Source of the DNA: Hygrocybe punicea | Taxonomy: Eukaryota > Basidiomycota > Agaricomycetes > Agaricales > Hygrophoraceae | Direction: 5' to 3' | DNA length: 64,000 bases | Assembly: GCA_963556145.1 (NCBI GenBank) | Contig: OY744463.1 | Span: 5,456,001-5,520,000 of the forward strand | Part shown: positions 33,637-44,461 of the stretch, piece by piece | Layout of the letters: every line of letters begins with the position of its first letter | Position numbering within the stretch: the stretch's first letter is position 1 | Program-made: the position numbers and the translations under genes | Notes under the pieces: model-generated | Database searches by the model: none | What the model was told of the DNA's origin: nothing | Seen by the model: the letters and a program-made list of their open reading frames with translations, nothing else

Positions 33637-34770
33637 AAATCACCCGTCCCGCCCCGTTTTCGACCACCCCCAGCCAGTCAACACCCCCCGCACCTCGTTC
33701 CCGTTGAGAATGAGCAACCGGGGGGTCTCAAGACCACGCGTTCCGGCGGTCTGCCCAACCAGTGCCACCCCCCGTTTTCATCCACCAAATCACCCCGTCC
33801 CGCCCTGTTTTCAACCATCCCCGGCCAGTCTACACCCCCCGCACCTCGTTCCTGTTGAGAACGAGCAACCAGGGGGTCTCAAGACCACGCGTTCCGGCAG
33901 TCTGCCCAACCAGCGCCACCCCCCGTTTTCATCCACCAGGACACCCAGTCCCGCTCTGTTTTCGACCATCCCTGCCAGTCTACACCCCCTGCACCTCGTT
34001 CACGTCGAAAACGAGCGAGCGGGGGGTCTCAAGACCTCGCATTCTGGCGGTCTGCGCAACCACCACCACCACCCCGTTTTCACTCACCAGGACACCCCGT
34101 CCCGCCCTGTTTTCGACCATCCCCGGCCAGTCTACACCCCCCGCACCTCGTTCCTGTTGAGAACGAGCAACCGGGGGGTCTCAAGACCACGTGTTCCAGC
34201 AGTCTGCCCAACCAGTGCCACCCCCCATTTTCTTCCACCAGGACACCCCATCCCGCCCCATTTTCAACCATCCCCGGCCAGTCTACACCCCCTGCACTCC
34301 GTTTCCATTGAAAACAAGTGCCTGGGGGGTCTCAGGACCTCGCATTCCCACCATCTGCTCAAAGCCTCACCCCCCTCTTTTCGGCCTCCAGGACACTGTC
34401 TCCCCCGCTGTTTTTGACCACCCCCAGCCAGTGTAATCACCTCGCCTCGTTGCTGCAGAATACGAGAGGACCAGGGTTTGTAATCCCTCACGTTTCTGGC
34501 TTTAGCCCCCCCCCCACTTTTTTGGACTACCAGGATGAGCTCCTGCCCCGTTTTCAACCACCCCCAGCTGGTACATGCCCCCTGCAACTCGTTTCCATAG
34601 AATATGAGTGGATGGGGAGTCCGAATCCCTCGCATGTCCGCCTTCTGCCTCACCAGCACCCCCCCCACTTTTTGACCACCAGGATGACCTCTTCCGCCCC
34701 ATTTTCAACCACCCTCTGGCCAGTACACACCCCAAGTCCCTTGTGTTCATGCCTCGTGCACTGCCGCCAA
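33637..34770 (+). repeat. Hel-2 minisatellite, last part
   Basis: About seven 150-bp units, becoming more diverged and AT-richer to the right. Starts with the LINE target duplicate. Confidence 0.85.
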
Positions 34771-34839
34771 CTTTGTCACAACTAGAGGTCAGTATTGACA
34801 TGTAGTTTCTTTAGTTTCTTTAGTTTTCCTCGTTGCATA

Positions 34840-35250
34840 GCAAAGAAGGGTGGCCGTCTGGGCCATGGAAGGTGTGATTGTGCAGTCTGTGCATGATGCC
34901 CTTCCACCCTTCTGAAATCAATGGAGGGGGATGGCTGTCTGGGCCGTGGAGGGTGTGGTTGTGCAGTCTGTGCACGGCCCTCCTTCAATCTCCAATATGA
35001 GTCACCAGAGGGGGCAATCTGTGCCATGGGAGTTGTAATTGTGCAGTCTGTGCACCATTCACTTCCACCCTCTGGATGTGTGCTTTTGAGGATGGTCTCA
35101 CTGGACCCTTCGATGACTCGAGACCGGGACTTCGTCGGACCTCCCTTGAGACTTGTCCAGAAGGACACACAGTAAAATTAAATAAGGGTGGTCTCTCTGG
35201 ACCCTTTGAGGATGTGACACTATGACTTTGTTGGATGTCCCTTGAGACTT
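34840..35250 (+). repeat. Two short tandem-repeat families in the Hel-2 leader
   Basis: About 34840-35070 holds three units of roughly 80 bp with the core TTGTGCAGTCTGTGCA. About 35085-35250 holds two units of roughly 110 bp with GGTCTCACTGGACCCTT and CCTCCCTTGAGACTTG-type cores. No gene seen. Confidence 0.65.
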
Positions 35251-36209
35251 GCTATATTTGTGTAAATAATGTTTTTTATTATTAAATCAGGACATGCATA
35301 TATATAACAAAAATGAGATGGTGTGTGTACTAGCCAGGTGTTGTCAATCGGTGCATGGGAGGAGCATCTGTGTGATGTTTAAACAGCTAAGAACAAACCA
35401 TAAAATAAGTCGACACGTCAAACAATGATTAGTAATATTTTCCCACGGTTCACGAAGATTGAAAACTTTTTTTCTCAACTTCAACTACATCCCAATGACT
35501 TTCAAACACCTCATCCTACTGCTGCTTCTGTCACTCACCATTTTATCACACCTGAACAGCCCAAAGGTCCCATTTGTCTTCACATTCAATATATTTAAAT
35601 TGCTAAATTGATTTATATTAGTGGTCATCCACCGATGCTCACATCAATGGCAAACCCAGTAACAATATTTATGGAGTTAGCCAATTGCTTTGGGAGGGCT
35701 GCGGTCAGTAAACCCAACTACCTCTATATTGACTGAATCTACTGAATCACCGGGTCCAGCAGATTGGTTTAGTATTACTTGTTGGGCATATTCAACCAGA
35801 ATCTGCCCACCCAATTTGTTGGGTGTATTGTCCTCTCTGCCCAGACAGTTGGGTTTATCACTTGCTCCGCCCAGACAGTTGGGTGTATTGTCCTCTCTGC
35901 CCCCACAGTTGGGTGTATTGTTTGCTCCGCCCAGACAGTTGGGTGTATTATTCTCTGCCCAGACAGTTGGGTGTATTATTCTCTCCGCCCAGACAGTTGG
36001 GTGTATTGTTTTCTCTGTCTGGTCAATACAAGGCCATAATATGTTCATTGTTTTACCAGTCAATGTATTCTACATCAACTATACTATTCTTGCAGTACAA
36101 TAAATGTTTCTATGTCACCTTATGTGTTGGTATAGGTATCTTATCCTGGCATGTTGGTACTTTGATATTATGGCTGAGCGAAGTAGTGAAGTTATTTAAT
36201 TCCTATAAC
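35251..36209 (+). promoter_or_regulatory. Upstream region of the Hel-2 transposase gene
   Basis: AT-rich, without a gene. It includes the 30-bp repeat array at 35811-36025, about 185 bp before the first plausible Met at 36210. A promoter is expected here, but no single element can be named. Confidence 0.35.
35811..36025 (+). repeat. 30-bp tandem repeat, about seven units
   Basis: Unit CCCAGACAGTTGGGTGTATT plus TGTCCTCTCTGC. Spacing is 30 bp (27 bp once). Open on both strands because the period is a multiple of three. Confidence 0.85.
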
Positions 36210-39135
36210 ATGGCTATATCATCTCGAAATATTAATAAAAACAATAATATATCTGGGACATATGTAGGTGGTGGCAAAAAAGCTGTTTTTACCATGTCTG
36301 AACTTGGATTAAATTCATTTCCACTTGGTCAAGACAAAGAAGGAAGCTATACATTTAAATCATACATCTCTAAGCAGAACCTGACTCTTCAGGATTTTTC
36401 CAATGGTTCTCTTATATCGTTAGACATTTTACTAGCAACCTTAGTCAGCAAATTAACCATTGAAAATCACAAATTAATTGCTGCATATCATTCCATCTAT
36501 TTGACAGCAAACATGAAGCATGCAGATATTCAAACTGAAATTGTAAACCACAAGTGCATCAACTGTTCTTCTTATGTTTCAGTATTTGAGTTTACAGATG
36601 AGCTAGAGATAGCAAGTAAAAAGAGTACAGCTAACATTGAAGCTGTAAAACGATCACATAATAAAAACATTAACAAATATCACCAGCAAAATATTTGTGC
36701 TGTTCAGAAATACAATAAAAAAAACATTGAGAAGCACCAGCAACAACATATTGCAGCTGTTCAAAGATATAACTCAGAACATCCCAAGAAGCATCAGCAA
36801 CAAAATATTGCAGCTGTTCAAAGATATAACTTGGGACATCCCAAGAAGCATCAGCAACAAAATAATGCAGCTGTTCAAAAATATAAATTGGAACATCCTG
36901 AGAAACATCAGCAACAAAATATTGTAGCTGTGAACAGATATAAATCAGAACATCCAGATAAATACCAGCAACAGAATCTTGCAGCAGTTCAAAAATATCA
37001 GTTAGATCATCCAGAAAAGCATCAGCAAAAAAACCTAGCAGCTGTTCAAAGATCTTTTTCTAAAGATTCAGAAAAATATAAACATTTTAATCATAAAGCA
37101 GTTCAAAATTTTCGTGGTAACAATTCTGATAGATGCAAACAGCAAAATCAAATTGCAGCCCAGTCATACAGAGACAAAGTAGAATTTCCTCCTTTACCTC
37201 CATCTCAATCCTTACAACACACTATTGTATCAAATTTTTGTAGAGAAAGCAGCCCTAACAGATTTACAGAAGCAGGTTGTGCAGTTTGTGGACGATTAAC
37301 AGCCATTCAGGAATTAACAAGACTTTCTTCACGTGAATTGGATTTGAATTTGTTAATACAAGCTTCAGCTACTCAACAAGAAAGATTTTCAGATGATGAT
37401 CCAGTGCAATGCATTGATAAGCCCATTTTGATTAATAATTTATATAATATATGCAAATCATGTCACAAGTCATTGAAAAATGGAAAACAACCTCTTCATG
37501 CACTTGCAAATGGTCTGTGGATTGGTGATGTGCCAGCAGCTTTACAAGACCTATCATATGCTGAACAGTTGATGATTGCAAGGGTTAGACACAATAGATG
37601 CATTGTCAGAGTCTCTTCAGGCATGCACAAGATGAGAGCCAATGTAATTACATTTGCAAATCCAGTTCCCAAACTATATGATATTTTGCCACCTCCAGCT
37701 GATGAATTAGATGAAGTTCTGGCCTTTATTTACACTGGTCCATGCAAACCAACCAAGTCTGACTTTGAAAGAACACCTCTGCTTGTTAGGAGAAACAAAG
37801 TGGCCATTGCTTTGAATTGGCTAAAGTTAAACCACTGTGATTACTTTGACTTGGAAATATCACAAGAGAATTTAAATCAATATCCTGAAAATGATATACC
37901 AGTGGTTGTTGATTATCGTCAGTCATTCACCAACAAAAGTCCAGAATCAACTGCAGTCCATGATATGGAAACTGAAGAAGGAACAGAAACTGGCAAATGT
38001 CCATTTGTTGTTCATGGCTTGACTGGTGAAAAATATTCAACCAAGAGTGTCAAAGCATTAAAGGCTATTGCTTTGAAATATTTGAAGAGCAACCGCATGG
38101 TGCTTGCCATTGGACATGACAAAGATCCACAGTCAATCTATGGCAACCCACAGTTATTTCCACAAATGATGCCTTGGCTGTTTCCATATGGACTTGGGGG
38201 TATTGGAAATAATATAAAGCAAGGATCTTTGTCTGATATTGCACATAAAAGACATTTGTTAATGTATTATGACAAGCGCTTTCAGAGAGACCCACACTTT
38301 CCATTAATTGCATTTAATCATGAACAAATCAAGCAGGCAACTACTGGAGGCTACTTGTTGGCTGATAAAGCAAAATTTGATCAGATATCCCAGAGACTAA
38401 TGGATCTTGATGTTGGTGTTCTGAATTACATCTCCAGAAAGATGGAAGAGGGTGAACATGTTAAACCTGACACCGATGAGGAAAAGCTTTGTTTCCAGGT
38501 GATCAAAGACATTGACCATGTTGGAAGTCATGTACAAGGATCATTGACAAATAAGAAATATATGAGAAATGAAATCTGGGCACTCATGTCATTCTGTGGG
38601 GCCCAATCTTGGTTTATCACCTTTTCACCTGCAGATATCATGCATCCACTATGTTTATATTTTGCTAACACCAAAGAGGAGTTTTCCCCAAACTTGCGAG
38701 ACTACAATGAGAGATACAGACTGATTGCCCAAAATCCTGTGGCTGGTACAAGATTCTTTCATTTTATGGTCAAGTTGTTCATCAAACATGTGCTTGGAGT
38801 TGGCTCAAACCACTCTGGATTTTATGGGGATACCAATGCATATTATGGTGCTGTTGAACAGCAAGGACGATTAACTCTTCATATGCATATGATGTTATGG
38901 CTCAAAGCATGCTTGTCACCACAAGAGATCAGAGATAGAATCATGGATCCCAACTCAGACTTCCAAAAAAGATTTGTTGAATATCTTGAAAGTGTTCATA
39001 TTGGTGAATTTATGACTGGCACAATGGATGAAGTAACAGCCAAAGTCAATGCTCAATATATGAAAAAAGGTTACAAAGATCCAACTCAAACCTTGCCTGA
39101 AACACCACCTCCTCTGTACAGTGACAAACATGAAG
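36210..39135 (+). pseudogene. Hel-2 RepHel gene, block 1: N-terminal repeats, DUF6570, HUH nuclease
   Basis: The start is taken at the Met at 36210, because upstream codons of the same frame lie in the 30-bp repeat. Residues about 155-320 are nine or so 18-residue repeats of the type K-H-Q-Q-Q-N-I-A-A-V-Q-R-Y. A Cys-pair region follows (C-A-V-C-G near residue 355, C-K-S-C-H near 415). The DUF6570-like segment is at about 450-620. The Helitron helicase-like domain carries the HUH motif L-T-L-H-M-H at about residues 888-893. The block ends with codon base G at 39135 and resumes as AC at 40474. This block itself is uninterrupted. It corresponds to Hel-1 from 6065 on and supplies the N terminus that Hel-1 lacks here. 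Confidence 0.88.
36675..37165 (+). repeat. 54-bp coding repeats (18 residues each)
   Basis: Units of 54 bp encoding His-Pro-x-Lys-His-Gln-Gln-Gln-Asn-Ile-Ala-Ala-Val-Gln-x-Tyr. The central units are closest; the edges are degenerate. Confidence 0.85.
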
Positions 39136-39180
39136 ACTTGTTTAGAGGGCCAATGCTTCGCATGGCATGAACGAGTTCTT
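39136..39180 (-). other. E2 copy b 3' terminal hairpin
   Basis: On plus: ACTTGTTTAGAGGGCCAATG, CTTCGCATGGC and ATGAACGAGTTCTT. Outer and inner arms as in Hel-1 and Hel-2. Confidence 0.8.
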
Positions 39181-40440
39181 CTTTTCCTCTCCTCACTTTC
39201 ATCATAGCAACCTCTCACCATAGCAATATAAAAAGTAAAAAAAATAAAACTGCATAGCATGTCTCAACCTCCTCTCCCACTGTCATGTCTTCTTTGCTTC
39301 ATCATGATGCAATATTCTCAGCCAAAAAAGAGAGCAACACAATACATCAACTGTCAAATACAACTGTCTTTAAACAGTATGATAACAATTGACTTACATT
39401 TGCTAAACCCTACTTCTCCATAACTTTGCCACACAACAGATGATAACATGAAGACAGCTGTGCTTGAGTAGACCAATGTTGCATATGGCATGAACAAAGT
39501 CTTGTTTCTATTATTGAATTTTTATTTGTATGATTATTACAAACATCAATAAGTGATTTTGCTTGAAATATATAATTAGTATATAATATATACAGCGATA
39601 TCACATTGAATTATATGTTTTAAGTAAAAATATCATTATATCATCTGGGTTACACTAATTTCTGCTTATATGGCTGATATTTCTATATATAGTAATGGTA
39701 GTCACACGTGGCTATGACTCCTGTGATCACCTCGAAATTTAGGATATATGGTATAAAATTACCTTATATGGTTAGACTGGTCACATGTGACTATCACCAT
39801 TGCGATCAGCAAAAAATTTGCTATACAATATCAGAAATTGCCTTATATGGTTAGAGTGGTCACATCTGACTGTCACATCTGACCTGAAATGATAATATTA
39901 GGCAGCAGTTCAATTTTCAGCTGAATCTGATAAGAATTAAGGCCAGGATAAATATTGTGAATATAATTGCATTTGTGTAATGAATATGATGAGCAGTATG
40001 TGATTTAGCATATATTATGCCATATATGGTTAGACTGGTCACATGTGACTATTACCATTGCGATCAGCAAAAAATTTGGTATATAATATCAAAAAGTACC
40101 CTATATGGTTAGACTGGTCACATGTGACTGTCACACCTTGCCCGAAATGTTTATATTAGTCAGCAGTTCAATTTTCAGCTAATTCTGATAAGATCTGAAG
40201 GCAGTATGAATATTTTGAATATAATTGGAAGGTAATTTGTCTTGTGTGAGACATCCCATATTTGGATGCTTATGTAAGCCACTCCAAACATGGCCCCGAT
40301 TTTATGTTACATTCCAGCATAAGAAGTAGAATCATATCTCTTGCCCAAAAAAAATTTCTCTATAGGCGATGCAAAAACATTAATGAATTAATGAATTAAT
40401 TAATTAATTACGAACCTTCACTGAACCAGGTCTGATAAAG

Positions 40441-40473
40441 AACGAGTCTTTTAATAAATTAAAAGAACTCGTA
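40441..40473 (-). other. E2 copy b 5' terminal hairpin
   Basis: AACGAGTCTTTTAATAAATT followed by AAAAGAACTCGTA on plus. The outer ACGAGT/ACTCGT arms are kept while the inner arm differs from the E1/Hel-2 TTCCAT version, so pairing is conserved more than sequence. Confidence 0.75.
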
Positions 40474-40987
40474 ACATTGAAGATCAATCTGGATGCATTG
40501 AATGCAAGAATGTTGAGTCATGGTGGGACCAATTCAGAAACACTGTGGATGATTTGATACTTCACTCCAATGTTCATAATTGTGGTAGATACAAGTCTAA
40601 TGCTGAAAAAGTCAACAGAAAAGACAGACCCACCTGCATGAACTAACATGAAAAATGCAAAGCTAGATTTCCAAGACCGTTGTTTGAATCCACTCAAGTT
40701 GACCCAAAGACCGGTGCACTGAATGTCAAAAAGGGTGAAGCATGGATCAACACATTATCCCCACTTGTAACATTTCTATTACGCTGCAACACTGATATCA
40801 CAAGTCTTCTATCTGGCACAGCCATCAAGGCCATTGTGGCATATATATCTGACTATATAACTAAACCAGGGCTGAAAACTTATAGCATATTTGATACTAT
40901 CAGAAGTGTATTTGACAGAAATTCTGAGATGCTTGGTGGGTCAATGCAGAGAAAAGAAAAAGCTAGAAAATTAATTACACAAATTAT
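40474..40987 (+). pseudogene. Hel-2 RepHel gene, block 2: two-tyrosine motif
   Basis: Continues block 1 in phase. Carries Y-I-S-D-Y-I-T-K near 40845-40870, matching the Y-x-x-x-Y-x-x-K pattern of Helitron Rep domains, whose tyrosines attack DNA. A TAA at 40644-40646 stands where Hel-1 has Lys; it is the only nonsense codon I found in Hel-2. The block ends with AT, completed by C at 44462. Confidence 0.88.
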
Positions 40988-41604
40988 TACGAGTTCTTCC
41001 ATTTATGGAAAACTTGTTCTTATAAACCCGGTTTTCAGCCATTGAGGTGATTCATTCATTCATCTCAGGGACTGAGGGAAAATTGCGTCCCAATATGGCA
41101 ACTGAGTTCAAAATCCCGTTTGACTGGTTTCATTCCAGAATTCAGAGCCTCTATTGACTTGCACACTGCATAGACTGTCACCAGATTTGATGAGGAGGAT
41201 GTCATGGGGACTGTCCTGCTGGAAAAAAAATATGGAGGGGATCTGGTATGATTTGGGCTCTCTGTGAGCCATTCTTTGCCAAGGAAATGAGTATAGATGC
41301 AATAACTAATGTTATACTGCCAATAAAAATGTGGTAATTTCTAACTGTATTTTAGTGTATGTCTGGGTCACTTTTGTCCACTGAAGGCAGTTGTAAAATG
41401 TGATATCTGAGTCTCTAGAATGCAAACAAGTAAGAGTGGTCTGGAGTTGTGGCTAAAATTAGAGCGGAGTCTTAAATATACAGTGAGAGCTTTCGAGCTC
41501 AGATGAGTGCACAAACCTTCTGTTGCTCAACAGCAACATCGTCGAGGGGGTGGTGTAACAGAGGTATGGACGTAGTTTTATTGTCCTTGGTCTAGTACTG
41601 ATGT

Positions 41605-43155
41605 CTGTAGCCCCCGCAACCCGTTTCCATCGAAAACCAGGGGTCGGGAGGTCTGAGGACCTCACATTCCCGCCTTGTGCCCAACCAGCGCCCCCCAACG
41701 TTTTCAACCACCAGGACGCCCCACCCAGCCCTATGTTCGACCATCCCTGGCCAGTCTAGACCCCCCGCACCTCGTTCTCGTTGAAAACGAGGAGTCGGGG
41801 GGTCCCAGGCCCTCGCGATCCAGCTATCTGCCCAACAACCAACATCCCCCTTTTTCAACCACCAGGACGCCCCACCCCGCCGCGTTTTCGACCATCCCCG
41901 GCCAGTCTAGACCCCCCGCACCTCGTTCCCGTTGAAAACAAGGAGTCGGGGGGTCCCAGGCCCTCGCGATCCAGCTATCTGCCCAACAACCAACATCCCC
42001 CTTTTTCAACCACCAGGACAGCCCGTCCCGCCGCGTTTTCGACCACCCCCGGCCAGGCTACACCCCCCGCACCTCGTTCCCGTTGAAAACGCGCGAGTGG
42101 GGGGTCTCAAAACCTCGCGATCCGGCTGTCTGCCCCACCACCACCACCCGCCCTTTTTCTACCAACAGGACACCCGGTCCAGCCCCGTTGTTGACCATCC
42201 CCGGCCAGTCTAGATCCCCCGCACCTCGTTCCCGTTGAAAACGAGAAGTCGGGGGGTCTCCGGCCCTCGCATTCCGCCTGTCTGCCCAGCCAGCAACACC
42301 CCCCCTTTTTCATCCCCCAGGACAACCTGTCCCGCGACTTTTTCGACCACCCCCGGCTAGGCTACACCCCCCGCACCTCGTTCGCGTCGAAAACGAGGGG
42401 TCGGAGGGTCTCCGGCCCTCGCATTCTGGCTGTCTGCCCAACCAGCAACCCCCCCTTTTTTCATCCCCTGGGACGCCCCACCACGTCCGGTTTTCGATCA
42501 CCCCCGGCTACTGTGCACCCCCCGCACCTCGTTTGAGTTGAATACGAAGGGTCGGGGGGTCTCAGGCCCTCGCATTCCGGCTGTCTGCCCAACCAGCAAC
42601 ACCCCCCCTTTTTCATCCCCCAGGACAACCCGTCCCACGGCTTTTATGACTACCCCCGGCTAGGTTACACCCCCCGCACCTCGTTCGCGTCGACAACGAG
42701 GGGTCGGAGGGTCTCCGGCCCTCGCATTCCGGCTGTCTGCTCAACCGGCAACCCTCCCCCCCCTTTTCATCCCCCGGGACGCCCCACCCTGTACGGTTTT
42801 CGATCACCCCCGACCAGTGCACACCCCCCGCACCTCGTTCGCGTCGACCACGAGGGGTCGGGGGTTCTCAGGCCCTCGCGATCCGGCATTCTGCCCAACC
42901 ACCACCACCCTCCCTTTTTCTACCTCCAGGACACCCGTTTTCGACCACCCCCGGCCAGTCTACACCCCCCGGACCTCGTTCGCGTTGAAAATGAGGGGTC
43001 GGGGGGGTCTCAGGCCCTCGGATTCCGGCTGTCTGCCCAACCACCCCCCCCCCGTTTTCACTCACCATGTCACCCCGTCCCACACCCCTCATCTAGATCC
43101 CCGTACCCTGTTTCTCTTGAAAACGCGAAGTTGGGGGTGTCCGGCCTTCCATTTT
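41605..43155 (+). repeat. 150-bp minisatellite array of E1 copy b
   Basis: About ten units, the reverse complement of the array in E1 copy a. Confidence 0.85.
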
Positions 43156-43346
43156 TGACTCATATATTTACTTATATTTAATTATTAAATAGAAATTAAA
43201 TATTATATAATCAATTTCCAAATTTATCTTTGAAATCTAAATGCTACACTTGTGACACATCATCTGCTAGTGCATAACATGCTATTCTACTGTGTTGTGT
43301 TCCTACTACTCCTGCTGTTCCCCATTCCCTCTGGTCTCAACAGTTC

Positions 43347-43568
43347 TCATGTCTGTTTTACGGTTCCTTTCTTGTTGTCAGTGACACATTCTGACCATTC
43401 ATTTAACTTGTGTTGCATGACAGGCCAATGTGAATGCCAATGCATCATTGCATATGTGATTTCTTCACAAAGACGGGTTGGTTTATCTGACCATTGATTG
43501 AAGCACCAGAAATCTCTGGTGGCCTTGTTTACATGGTACATGGCTCGGTCCACTATGTAATGTTTCAA
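43347..43568 (-). pseudogene. Possible captured gene fragment in E1 copy b
   Basis: 73 codons, two residues different from 10277-10498. Lies between the minisatellite tail and the protease-like fragment, antisense to the element. E4 shares the sequence just left of it (to about 43330) but not this segment, so it looks like an addition specific to E1. Family not recognised. Confidence 0.4.
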
Positions 43569-43602
43569 TTATCCGTACCATATACTATACAAAACACCTG
43601 AG

Positions 43603-43890
43603 TTGCTGGTATTAGAATATCCCAACATAAACATGATTACCAGCCATCAAATAACTGTAAATGTAAATGACAAGTCAGTAAATTTGTATCTAAGAGGTAT
43701 TGTATATGTTGGAGGATATCACTCTACATCTCAATTCATATCAGAAGATGGCACAATTTGGTATCATGATGGTATGACAACTGGAGCAACATGTAAGCAA
43801 GATGGTCACATTGGTATCATGTCAGATGATGGTTTTAAAAGATATGAAGATAAAATTCTTGTGCTAGCAGTTTATGCTCAAAACCAGTAA
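43603..43890 (+). pseudogene. C-terminal fragment of Helitron USP-like domain, in E1 copy b
   Basis: 95 codons equivalent to 9955-10242, ending Y-A-Q-N-Q and TAA. It lacks the Cys box and zinc ribbon. It shows E1 derives from a long Helitron by internal loss that kept the 3' coding end. Confidence 0.8.
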
Positions 43891-44414
43891 TTTAATATAA
43901 TTGAGGACTATTGTGTGGGAAAGTGGGACATTCAGAATTTTCACCATTTGTAAATTCATATTGGACATCAAAATTGAAGGAAATCTTCAGGGTGGGAAAG
44001 TGGGCCATTAAATATAGGAATGTTATAAATACATTACATGATGTCAAACACTTAAGTTCTTATTGTTACTTATTGCCCAAGCACTGATAAGTAATGGTAA
44101 CAGTGGTAGTGGTAAATGCCAGGATAAACTGTTGTATAACTGACATTCAGTCCACTCCAATGTTGGTTGACTGTTGATATACAACTATGGCAAGAACAAG
44201 TGTAAATAATATTGTCCAAGAGATTAGTAGTCCCTTGATCAAAGGCCCCAACTGAGGAACAAGTAGTACATTGTTACTAACAGAACAGGATAACATAGAA
44301 TGTATGATTCCAAATTCCAACAATGTTCACATATACTATGATTATTCATGTTATACATTACAACTGCAGATTATGTAGAATAAATAATGGACATCAAATG
44401 ATTGAATAGAACCA

Positions 44415-44461
44415 AGAAGAACTCGTTCATGCCACGCTTGCGATGGCCCACTTCCCCAAGT
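44415..44461 (+). other. E1 copy b 3' terminal hairpin
   Basis: GAAGAACTCGTTCATGCCAC, GCTTGCGATGGCCC and ACTTCCCCAAGT. GAAGAACTCGT is the exact inverse of the 5' end ACGAGTTCTTC. Confidence 0.8.

Larger units (their letters stand above)
39136..40473 (-). mobile_element. E2 copy b: complete non-autonomous Helitron2-like element
   Basis: 1338 bp, inverted in Hel-2. On the minus strand it starts TACGAGTTCTTTTAATTTAT (40473 downward) and ends CTAAACAAGT (39136). Removal joins G to AC-ATT so that codon GAC is restored and the Hel-2 frame continues with W-W-D-Q-F, as in Hel-1. There is no target duplication. The interior is AT-rich, with three inverted copies of the GTCACATGTGAC unit (39700-40140) and a second degenerate 3' hairpin at about 39463-39510. 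No gene. Confidence 0.85.
40988..44461 (+). mobile_element. E1 copy b: non-autonomous Helitron2-like element
   Basis: 3474 bp from TACGAGTTCTTCC to CCCCAAGT. Same family and order as E1 copy a, here in the plus orientation and at a different site of the Helitron gene. Removal restores ATT-ATC-AAT. The near-equal length and near-identity of the two copies suggest recent spread. Contains the minisatellite 41605-43155, the fragments at 43347-43568 and 43603-43890, and terminal hairpins. Confidence 0.87.

Noticed and set aside
35811..36025. CRISPR-like array
   Set aside because: Units are contiguous 30-bp tandem repeats without unique spacers, in a eukaryotic transposon.
35823..36209. Extending the Hel-2 protein start upstream of 36210
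   Set aside because: The frame is open only because the 30-bp array lacks stops; composition changes abruptly at 36210.
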